64,000 nt of DNA from Mesorhizobium sp. M00.F.Ca.ET.216.01.1.1. GTDB taxonomy: Bacteria > Pseudomonadota > Alphaproteobacteria > Rhizobiales > Rhizobiaceae. The notes beneath the pieces are model-generated. The model ran no database searches. It was not told where the DNA came from and saw nothing but the letters and a program-made list of their open reading frames with translations. Shown one piece after another: positions 46,643-54,283 of this stretch. The stretch spans positions 124,001 to 188,000 of the forward strand of contig NZ_SADR02000004.1 in NCBI RefSeq assembly GCF_004010325.2, read 5' to 3'. Each line of letters starts with the position of its first letter. Position 1 is the stretch's first letter. Both the position numbers and the translations under genes were made by a program.

Positions 46643-49569
46643 TCAGCGGCTTCTCTTTCGCGGCGAAATTCCGCGCCGAAGCTGAGCTTGCCGGGCGACG
46701 GCTCGAAATGCGGCGGCTGCTGAAAGCGCTCGAACTGCGGCTCGGTGAAGCCGGCTTCCTCGGGCGCGCATTTGACGATGCGGACGCGCAGGTCGAACCA
46801 TGCCGCCTGGCCGGTCACCGGATCAGAATTCGAATAGCGCTTGCCATTGGCATCGGCAGAGGTCTGGTCGCCGATGATATGGTTGAGCAGGAAGCTGCGG
46901 TTGGATTCGGCGGCGTCGTCCTTCAGCCCCCAGCTGCCGCGTCGCTTGCCGATAGCGTTCCAGGTCCACACCGTATCCGGGTTGACCCCGTCGACCAGTT
47001 TGATCTGCCCCTTGACCCTTCCGTTGATGCTTTCGATCCACACCCAGTCGTCGTCGACGAGCCCGAGGCTGGTGGCGGTCTGGTGGTGCACGAACAGCCG
47101 GTTCTGGCTGGTGATCTGCCTCAGCCAGGCGTTCTGCGAGCCCCAGGAATGATACATGTGCATCGGCCGCTGCGTCAGCGCATGCAGCGGATACTTATGG
47201 AGGTCGACAGCGGCCTCTTCGAACGGCGCGTACCAGAACGGCAGCGGGTCCATATAGGTCTCGATGCGGCTGCGCTCGGCTTCCGGCGGCAGCACCCGGC
47301 CGTGGCCGCGCGCCGCGAGGCGAAAGCGCTGGATCGGCTCAGAATAGAGCTGGAAGACGATCGGCTCGGCTTTCGGAATGAAGCCCATGCTCTCGGCGAA
47401 GTCGAGATAAGAGCGGTTGGCCATCTTGTAGTAGCGCTGGTCGTCGGCGAAATCGTGGTGCCAGAAGCCGCCATTGTCGATGTAGCGCTGTAGCTGGTCG
47501 GGATTGACCTCGCCCTTGCCGATCGAGGCTCCGTCCTTGCCGCGCCAGCCGGCAAGCGGGCCGACGCCCGGCGTGCGCTCATGATTGACGATGTAGTCGG
47601 CGTAGTCGCGGTACTTGGCAGAGCCGTCGTCGTCGACGAAGCCTGGCAGGCCGAGCCGCGCCCCGAGCTCGATCAGCACCGACTGGAACGGCCGGACATC
47701 GCGGTCCGGCTCGACGACGGGATGGCGGATGGCGTCGCCCGGTCCGTCGGCATGGCTGATCGGCCGGTCGAGCAGGCTGATGCAGTCATGCCGCTCGAGA
47801 TAGGTGGTGTCCGGCAGCACGAGATCGGCGAACGGCACCGTCTCGGAATAATAGGCGTCGGAATAGATGATGAAGGGGATCTTGTAGTTTCCGGCGTCAT
47901 CAACGTCGGCCAGCATCGCCATCGTCTCGACTGTGTTCATCGACGAGTTCCAGGCCATGTTGGACATGTACATCATCAGCGTATCGATCTTGTAGGGATC
48001 GCCCGCCCAGGCATTGCGGATAACCGTATGCATGAGGCCGTGCGCGGCGAGCGGCGCGTCCCACGAATAGGCCTTGTCAATACGAACCGGCGTGCCGGCG
48101 TCGTCGATCAGCAGATTGTCCGGCCCGCAGACGAAGCCGAGCGGCATGCCCTCGAGCGGCGTCATTGGTCTCACATCCTTGCCAGCGGGCTTCGGCCCCG
48201 GCGGCGCCGATCGCGGATAGGGCGGCTTGAAGCGGAACCCGCCCGGAACGTCCACCGTACCCAGCAGCACCTGGAGGAGATGGATGGCGCGGCAGGTGTG
48301 AAAGCCGTTCGAATGGGCCGAGATGCCGCGCATCGCATGCATCGACACGGGCCGGCCCTTGATCGTCTCGCGCCGGCGGCCGGCCCAGTCGGTCCAGGCG
48401 ATTGGTAGCTCGATCGCCTGCTCGAAGGCGATATGGGCAAGTTCGGCGGCGATCCGTCTGATGGTCCCGGCAGAAACGCCGCAGCGCCCGGCGACCGCGT
48501 CGGGGGAATAGCTCTCGTGCAGGTAGCGGTCGGTGATCAGCTGGAACACCGGCACGCAGCGGCGGCCGTCGATCGTGAAGCTGCCGGTCAGCGCCGGCCT
48601 TGCATCGAGGTCGGTGGCGGCGACGGGCGTCTTCGCCACCCTGTCCCACGCCAGCGGATTGCCGTTGCTATCGCGTGCGAACAGCCCGTCATCGGCGGCA
48701 CCCGGCTGCTGGATGACGAGCGCGTGGGCGTTGGTGTAGCGCAAGAGATAGTCGAGGTCGACGCGGCCGGCCCTCAGCAATTCGTGGATGAGGGCGAACA
48801 CGAACAGGCCGTCGGTGCCCGGGCGGATGCCGATCCAGTCATCGGCAATGGCATTGTAGCCGGTACGGCACGGATTAATCGAGACCACCTTGGCGCCGCG
48901 GGCCTTAAGCTTGCCGAGGCCGATCTTGATCGGATTGGAATCATGATCCTCGGCGACGCCGAACAGCATGAAGTATCTGGTGTTGTCCCAGTCGGGTTCG
49001 CCGAATTCCCAGAACGAGCCGCCGATCGTGTAGAGGCCGCCGGCTGCCATGTTGACCGAGCAGAAGCCGCCATGGGCGGCGAAATTCGGCGTGCCGAATT
49101 GGCTCGCCCACCAGCCGGTCAAGGATTGCGACTGGTCGCGTCCGGTGAAGAAAGCGAGTTTCTTCGGGTCGCTCCGGCGTATCGCCGAAAGCCGTTCCGT
49201 CGCGATGGAAAACGCTTCTTCCCACTCGATTTCGCGGAACTGTCCCGAACCGCGCGGACCGGTGCGCAGAAGCGGCTTTTTCAGCCGCGCCGGGCTGTAG
49301 TGCTGCATGATGCCGGCGCTGCCCTTGCCGCAGAGCACGCCGCGATTGACCGGGTGGTCCTTGTTGCCGTTGATGTAGCGGACCTTGCCGTCCTTGATAT
49401 GAACGTCGATGCCGCAGCGGCAGGCGCACATGTAGCAGGTGGTCTTGGCGATGCTGTCGGAGACATCAGGCGAAGTGTCGACACCGTCGCCCTCGTCGGG
49501 CGCGCGCGTGTCGGCGAGCGGCCGTTGCGACGGGGCGGAATTTGCGCCGCGCACCGGTCCGTTGGTCAT
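46639..49569 (-). CDS. soeA: Molybdopterin oxidoreductase, probable sulfite dehydrogenase SoeA
   Basis: 976 residues from the ATG at 49569. Complex iron-sulfur molybdoenzyme: N-terminal [4Fe-4S] motif CYMCACRCG ... CGKGSAG (about 43-85), bis-MGD core domains, and a C-terminal molydop-binding domain. HGGFCSVNMAAGG holds the likely Mo-ligand position. No Tat signal is obvious, consistent with cytoplasmic SoeA rather than exported DmsA. The A-B-C order and a sulfite-exporter-family gene 3.6 kb away favour sulfite:quinone oxidoreductase; a DMSO or thiosulfate type reductase is the alternative. Confidence 0.8.
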   Translation of the reverse strand: MTNGPVRGANSAPSQRPLADTRAPDEGDGVDTSPDVSDSIAKTTCYMCACRCGIDVHIKDGKVRYINGNKDHPVNRGVLCGKGSAGIMQHYSPARLKKPLLRTGPRGSGQFREIEWEEAFSIATERLSAIRRSDPKKLAFFTGRDQSQSLTGWWASQFGTPNFAAHGGFCSVNMAAGGLYTIGGSFWEFGEPDWDNTRYFMLFGVAEDHDSNPIKIGLGKLKARGAKVVSINPCRTGYNAIADDWIGIRPGTDGLFVFALIHELLRAGRVDLDYLLRYTNAHALVIQQPGAADDGLFARDSNGNPLAWDRVAKTPVAATDLDARPALTGSFTIDGRRCVPVFQLITDRYLHESYSPDAVAGRCGVSAGTIRRIAAELAHIAFEQAIELPIAWTDWAGRRRETIKGRPVSMHAMRGISAHSNGFHTCRAIHLLQVLLGTVDVPGGFRFKPPYPRSAPPGPKPAGKDVRPMTPLEGMPLGFVCGPDNLLIDDAGTPVRIDKAYSWDAPLAAHGLMHTVIRNAWAGDPYKIDTLMMYMSNMAWNSSMNTVETMAMLADVDDAGNYKIPFIIYSDAYYSETVPFADLVLPDTTYLERHDCISLLDRPISHADGPGDAIRHPVVEPDRDVRPFQSVLIELGARLGLPGFVDDDGSAKYRDYADYIVNHERTPGVGPLAGWRGKDGASIGKGEVNPDQLQRYIDNGGFWHHDFADDQRYYKMANRSYLDFAESMGFIPKAEPIVFQLYSEPIQRFRLAARGHGRVLPPEAERSRIETYMDPLPFWYAPFEEAAVDLHKYPLHALTQRPMHMYHSWGSQNAWLRQITSQNRLFVHHQTATSLGLVDDDWVWIESINGRVKGQIKLVDGVNPDTVWTWNAIGKRRGSWGLKDDAAESNRSFLLNHIIGDQTSADANGKRYSNSDPVTGQAAWFDLRVRIVKCAPEEAGFTEPQFERFQQPPHFEPSPGKLSFGAEFRREREAAE

Positions 49570-49772
49570 GATTCCGCGCTTTTGCGGTCCGCGAACCTGG
49601 CTCTGGTTTTCGGCCCGGGGCCGCGCATGTAATGCTCTTCCGGATGATAGCGGTCGCCGGCAAACCGCCGCCGCAGGCCGCGGGTCCAATGGGCAAACAA
49701 GGATTTGAACCGCCCGATCAATTTTCTGCCTCTTGCGAGTCGGCCGCAATTTTTTCCAACTTCGCCCAAACA

Positions 49773-49814
49773 GTTAGAATAAAGCAATCGATCCGTCTAA
49801 CAAGTTGTTCTTGT
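49773..49814. promoter_or_regulatory. Inverted repeats between soeA and the LysR gene
   Basis: GTTAGA (49773-49778) with TCTAAC (49796-49801) and a second, overlapping palindrome ACAAG-N5-CTTGT (49800-49814). Both lie in the 259-base divergent region, 15-56 bases before the lysR start. Placement fits a LysR autoregulatory site also facing soeA. Confidence 0.5.
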
Positions 49815-49828
49815 AATTCCGATCGGAC

Positions 49829-50749
49829 TTGCTTCTTAATGATCTCGTGACCCTGGACCAATTGCGGATATTCGTTGCCGTCGCCGAGCGCGGGCATATG
49901 ACCAAGGCGGCCGAGCTGCTCGGCATCTCGCAGTCGGCGGCATCGGCCGCCGTCCGATCGCTTGAACAGCAGCATGGCGTCCAGTTGTTCAACCGGGTCG
50001 GCCGCAACATCGAGCTTAGCCAGACCGGACACAGGTTCCTGCCCGAGGCCAAGGCCGTTCTCGAGCGCGCGGCAGCAGCCCACAATGTGCTGGAGCACGT
50101 CTCGCAGACGGTCACCGGCAGTCTTTCAATCGCCGCCAGCCAGACCATTGCCAGCTACTGGCTGCCGCGCCGGCTGGCCTCCTTCCACGAGGCATATCCC
50201 GCCGTCAGGCTGAGCGTGACCATCGGCAACACCAGGCAGGTCGAGACCAAGGTCCTCGACGGCACGGCGGATTTCGGCCTGGTCGAGGGACGCACCGAAT
50301 CCGACATCCTTCGGCGTGCCAAGATCGATGTCGATCGGCTGCTGCTGGTCGTGGCGCACACGCATCCGGAGATCGCCGAACTATCGCCTGGGCGTCCCGA
50401 CATCAGAGGGCTTCGCTGGATCATCCGCGAAGCCGGGTCAGGCACGCGCGAGGCGCTGGAGGATCTTGCGCGCCGCGAGGCGATCTCGTTCGCGGACCTG
50501 CAGATATTCCTGGTGCTGCCGAGCAACGAGGCGGTTCGCCAGGCCGTCGAGGCCGGCGCCGGCGCCACCATCATTTCGGAGCTCGTCGTGGCGCGAGCGG
50601 TCGCCGAGGGCAGCCTGCGATCGGTGCCGATCGACCTTCCCAAGCGCGATTTCGCCATGATCACGCACCGCGATAGGCAGACAAGCCTGGCCCAGATGGC
50701 GCTCAAGGCGCATCTCGGCTCCAGAGCGGACGGAACGGCGCCAGCCTAG
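49829..50749 (+). CDS. LysR-family transcriptional regulator (divergent from soeABC)
   Basis: 306 residues if a TTG at 49829 is used; a GTG at 49847 (VTLDQLRIFVAV) is a good alternative. N-terminal helix-turn-helix with MTKAAELLGISQSAASAAVRSLEQQ (about 24-48) and a type 2 periplasmic-binding-fold effector domain (about 95-300). The effector part resembles CysB/CbbR-like proteins, but the ligand is unknown. Divergent orientation suggests it controls soeABC. A hairpin terminator lies after it. Confidence 0.86.
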   Translation: MLLNDLVTLDQLRIFVAVAERGHMTKAAELLGISQSAASAAVRSLEQQHGVQLFNRVGRNIELSQTGHRFLPEAKAVLERAAAAHNVLEHVSQTVTGSLSIAASQTIASYWLPRRLASFHEAYPAVRLSVTIGNTRQVETKVLDGTADFGLVEGRTESDILRRAKIDVDRLLLVVAHTHPEIAELSPGRPDIRGLRWIIREAGSGTREALEDLARREAISFADLQIFLVLPSNEAVRQAVEAGAGATIISELVVARAVAEGSLRSVPIDLPKRDFAMITHRDRQTSLAQMALKAHLGSRADGTAPA

Positions 50750-50851
50750 AGCATTCTGCAGCCAAGTGGCATCACTTTGGCGTCTTACAAATGCGGCTAA
50801 AACAAACAAATAGAGCGGGATGCCAAGTTCCATCGAATGCATCCCGCTCTA
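50750..50851. repeat. Dispersed inverted repeat, copy C, ending in a bidirectional terminator
   Basis: Begins AGAGCATTCTGCA after the lysR stop. The trailing block AAACAAACAAATAGAGCG (near 50800) matches the family at 3958. It runs into a perfect 13-bp stem, TAGAGCGGGATGC (50811-50823) / GCATCCCGCTCTA (50839-50851), between convergent lysR and hsp70-like genes. Confidence 0.72.
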
Positions 50852-50857
50852 GGCCGA

Positions 50858-52114
50858 TCAGCCGAATTTCCGCTGCGCGTCGAGTGCAAGGCCAAGCCCG
50901 ACGGAGCCGAACATATCGCCCTCGATGACCGAGGCTTGCGGTACCAGTGCCAGGATCAGCTGCCTGGCCAGTGGGATCGCCGTCGATCCGCCGGTCAGGA
51001 ACACGGCGGTGATGTCGGATTGCTTCACCTGAGCGTCGCCGATAGTCTGCCCGACCGTGGCGGTGACCCGCTCGATATCCTTGGCGATCGTGGCGTCGAG
51101 CCCCTCGCGCGTAATCTCGGCCGCGAAACGCGCCTCCGGCAGGGCAACCGCGACATCGGCCGATAACCGGTCCGTCAGCTCGATCTTGGCCTTTTCGACC
51201 AAAGCGGCCAGCGCGTGCCCGTAACGATGCTCGACGATGTGGATGAAGCGGTCGACCAGGTCGGCGCGTTTCGCCTCATAGCGGATCTGGCGCAGATGCG
51301 TCATCGCCCTGGCGGTGTAGACCAGGTTGATGCGCTGCCATGTCGCCAGGTCGATGAAGTAGCTGGCCGGCAGATTGCGCTTGCCGTCCTTGGTCGGTGT
51401 CAGGTAGCCGAGCTGCGGCATCACATGGGCGATGCTCAACAGCCGGTCGAAGTCGGTGCCGCCGATATGGACGCCTCGACTGGCCAGAATGTCGTCCTTG
51501 CGATCGAGCGACCGGGCGCGCTGCGGCGAGACCCGCACGATCGAGAAATCCGACGTGCCGCCGCCCATGTCGACGATCAGCGCCAGCTCTTCGCGCGTGA
51601 CCTTCCGCTCGTAGTCGAGCGCCGCCGCAATCGGCTCGAACTGGAAGGCAATGTGCTTGAAGCCCTGTGCGCGGGCGGCGTTTTCGAGTTCGCCTTCAGC
51701 CTTGGCATCGGCATCCGCATTGTCGTCGACAAACTGCACCGGCCGGCCGAGCACCGCGCTCTCGACCGTGCTGCCGGCATCCTCCTCCAGCCTCTTCCTG
51801 AGATGGCCGATGAACAGGCCGACGATCTCCATGAAACCGATCGACCGCGCCTTGATGCGGGTCTTTTCATGGACGAGCGAACTGCCGAGCACGCTCTTCA
51901 GCGAGCGCATCAGGCGGCCTTCGATGCTGTCGGTATAGTTGGCGATGGCGCGGCGCCCGAAATAGGTGTGGTTGTCCTCGAAATTGAAGAACACGGCGCT
52001 GGGCAGCGTGACCTGGCCGTCTTCTAGCGCCACCAGCCGCGGCTGCCCGTTCCTGACCACGCCAACGGTCGAATTTGACGTGCCGAAGTCGATACCGCCG
52101 AATGCTGGTCGCAT
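50858..52114 (-). CDS. YegD-like Hsp70 family protein
   Basis: 418 residues from the ATG at 52114; a TTG 12 bases upstream is open. Actin-like ATPase of the Hsp70 family: phosphate-1 loop GGIDFGTSNSTVGVV, phosphate-2 VDMGGGTSDFSI (about 180-195) and adenosine motif FLTGGSTAIPLA near residue 375. It ends where the nucleotide-binding domain ends, with no substrate-binding domain, like E. coli YegD. Client unknown. Convergent with lysR; repeat DNA lies upstream. Confidence 0.86.
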   Translation of the reverse strand: MRPAFGGIDFGTSNSTVGVVRNGQPRLVALEDGQVTLPSAVFFNFEDNHTYFGRRAIANYTDSIEGRLMRSLKSVLGSSLVHEKTRIKARSIGFMEIVGLFIGHLRKRLEEDAGSTVESAVLGRPVQFVDDNADADAKAEGELENAARAQGFKHIAFQFEPIAAALDYERKVTREELALIVDMGGGTSDFSIVRVSPQRARSLDRKDDILASRGVHIGGTDFDRLLSIAHVMPQLGYLTPTKDGKRNLPASYFIDLATWQRINLVYTARAMTHLRQIRYEAKRADLVDRFIHIVEHRYGHALAALVEKAKIELTDRLSADVAVALPEARFAAEITREGLDATIAKDIERVTATVGQTIGDAQVKQSDITAVFLTGGSTAIPLARQLILALVPQASVIEGDMFGSVGLGLALDAQRKFG

Positions 52115-52264
52115 CGCAAGTTCCAATAGCTGTGTCTGGGGCAGTGTGTCAGCGCCACGGGGAGGTGCGCCGTCATCCGGGTGACCGGCCGCTCTGCCGA
52201 AACCGAATTGTTTGTATCTGCCTGCTGGCTGGGAGGTCGCGGTCTACCGCATGAAGGCCGAAAG

Positions 52265-52346
52265 GGGAACCACCTTTCCGGACCATGATCTCGAAAAGTG
52301 GAAACCGGTTTTCGGAAAAGATCATGGTCAAACAAGAAGACAGAGC
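52265..52346. repeat. Dispersed inverted repeat, copy D
   Basis: Perfect arms GACCATGATCT (52281-52291) and AGATCATGGTC (52319-52329), with nested CGAAAA / TTTTCG. The trailing block AAACAAGAAGACAGAGCC (52330-52347) matches the block at 3958. Lies in the 262-base gap between the hsp70-like start and the TIGR02186 stop; no gene is there. Confidence 0.72.
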
Positions 52347-52376
52347 CCATCCCCATTTCATCGGGATGGATCGGAA

Positions 52377-53168
52377 CTAATCCTTTCGGAAGACCAGCCT
52401 TCCAAGCCAGCCTGTTAGCATGGCCAGCGATACCGCGAAGACGCCGTAGAAGAAGGAATAATCGTGCGCGACGCGGAAGATCGACTGTTCGAAGCCGGAC
52501 TTGCGGATTTCGAGCTGGGCCGAGCTTTCCTTGATGAACAGTCCGCTCTTGAACAGGAAGGCGCGGGCCCTGTGGGTGCCGACCGGGACGTTGGGGGCGA
52601 GTCTGACCGTGGCGCGGAACAGGTTCTGCGACAGGAACTGCACACCGCCGACATTCTCGCTGTAGAGGCCGGTCGCCGCCTTGCGCTCGCGCAGCGCTGC
52701 GGTGAACTCCTCGATCGTCGTCGGGCTGTCGTCGGGCTCGGCCGGCTGCATGTAGAGATTGGAGGCGCCGAGCGACAGCTGCTTGTAGCTGTTCGGTTCG
52801 GTGATGTCCTGCAGCGGGCGCGTCGTTGCCACCGAATAGGACATCGGCACGTTCTCGAAGGTTTCGGACTCAAGGTTGACCCAGATGCCGAGCACCCGGT
52901 CCTTTCGGCGCACGACCACGGGACGGGCGGGGCCTTCCAGCACGACGATGACATCATAGCGTCCCTGGCGCGCCACGAGCGGGTCGGGATTTTCCAGCGA
53001 GCCGAAGATGGTCAGATCGGCACCGGAAAAGCCGGCCGTGATCGACACGGCGTCGGTCGACAGGCCGATCTGGATGTTTTCCGTCGGCGGGGTCTGCGCC
53101 ATCGCCGGCGATGCGGCGGCGAGCGAGACCAGGAGACTAACAGCCGCGAACGTCCTCAGGCCCGCCAT
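52377..53168 (-). CDS. TIGR02186 family membrane-anchored exported protein
   Basis: 263 residues. A signal peptide (FAAVSLLVSLAAASPAMAQ), a long beta-rich periplasmic region (about 30-225) and one C-terminal membrane helix (YGVFAVSLAMLTGWLGRLVF) with a short basic tail. Matches the family I know as TIGR02186, which is regularly encoded with TauE/SafE transporters in Rhizobiales. Start overlaps the TauE/SafE stop by one base (TGATG), so the two are coupled. Likely a periplasmic partner of that transporter; activity unknown. Confidence 0.8.
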   Translation of the reverse strand: MAGLRTFAAVSLLVSLAAASPAMAQTPPTENIQIGLSTDAVSITAGFSGADLTIFGSLENPDPLVARQGRYDVIVVLEGPARPVVVRRKDRVLGIWVNLESETFENVPMSYSVATTRPLQDITEPNSYKQLSLGASNLYMQPAEPDDSPTTIEEFTAALRERKAATGLYSENVGGVQFLSQNLFRATVRLAPNVPVGTHRARAFLFKSGLFIKESSAQLEIRKSGFEQSIFRVAHDYSFFYGVFAVSLAMLTGWLGRLVFRKD

Positions 53169-54091
53169 CAGTTCAGGCCCGCTGCGGTGAGCGAATAAAG
53201 ATTGGGCGGTGTGACGAAGAGGTCGATGGCAAGGCGGATGGCGACCGCCAGCACCAGGATGGCCAGCAGCGCCCTGAGTTGTTCGCCGCGCAGCTTCTGG
53301 CCGGCCTTGGCGCCATATTGCGCGCCGGCGACGCCGCCCGCCATCAACAGGAAGGCAAGCATGACATCGACCGTCTGGTTGGTGGTGGCGTGGACCAGCG
53401 TGGTGTAGGCCGAGGTGAAGATGATCTGGAACAGGGACGTGCCGATGACGACGTTGGTCGGCACCTTCAAGAGGTAGATCAGCGCCGGCACCATGATGAA
53501 GCCGCCGCCGACGCCCATGATGGATGACAGGAAGCCGATGCCCGCGCCGAGGCCAAGCACCGGGATGACGCTGACGAACAGTTTCGAGGCCCTGAAGCGC
53601 ATCTTCAGCGGCAGCCGATGGATCCAGTTGTGCTGGCCGGATTTCTTCAGCACCGGTGCTGCGCCGCTGCGGGTGGCACGCAGCGCATTGACGCTCTCGA
53701 CCAGCATCAGCCCGCCGACGGTGCCAAGCAGCGCGACGTAGAGCAGCGAGATGAACAGGTCGAGCTGACCGAGCCGGCGCAAAAGTGCAAAGACAAAGAC
53801 GCCGCCGGTCGAGCCGACGATGCCGCCCGCCAGAAGCACGCCGCCGAGCTTGAAGTCGAGCGTGCCGCGCTTCATGTGCGACAGCGCCCCGGAGAAGGAG
53901 GAGGCGATGACCTGGTTGGCGCCGGTGGCGACCGCGATCGCCGGCGGTATGTTGTAGAAGATCAGCAGCGGCGTGATGAGGAAGCCGCCGCCCACCCCGA
54001 ACATGCCCGACAGGAAACCCACCGCTGCGCCCATGGCCAGCAGCACGAAGACGTTGACGGAAATTTCCGCAATCGGGAGATAGATGCCCAC
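53168..54091 (-). CDS. TauE/SafE sulfite exporter family protein
   Basis: 307 residues, GTG start at 54091. Two repeated membrane halves of about four helices each, with the GVGGGFLITPLL motif (about 31-45) and its repeat MGVGGGFIMVPALIY (about 190-205), diagnostic of the family. Members export sulfite, sulfoacetate or other organosulfonates. Closeness to the soeABC-type operon supports sulfite, but soluble substrates differ across the family. The 192 bases to podJ hold no gene. Confidence 0.86.
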   Translation of the reverse strand: MGIYLPIAEISVNVFVLLAMGAAVGFLSGMFGVGGGFLITPLLIFYNIPPAIAVATGANQVIASSFSGALSHMKRGTLDFKLGGVLLAGGIVGSTGGVFVFALLRRLGQLDLFISLLYVALLGTVGGLMLVESVNALRATRSGAAPVLKKSGQHNWIHRLPLKMRFRASKLFVSVIPVLGLGAGIGFLSSIMGVGGGFIMVPALIYLLKVPTNVVIGTSLFQIIFTSAYTTLVHATTNQTVDVMLAFLLMAGGVAGAQYGAKAGQKLRGEQLRALLAILVLAVAIRLAIDLFVTPPNLYSLTAAGLN

Positions 54092-54283
54092 CCGTCAGTC
54101 TCGATCAGTTTGCCTGTCGGCGAATGCAGCCGTTGCGGGCATTTCGCGCCCAAAAAGCTAATTTGTTCTTGCGCTGGCAGCGCGGCGAAGTCAAACCTCG
54201 CCACGGCGCCAAAACAAAAAACATCTCAATCAGTTAACAGCCAAATATGTGGCAAGGGCGTCGCGGAAGCGACGCATCTCCCG

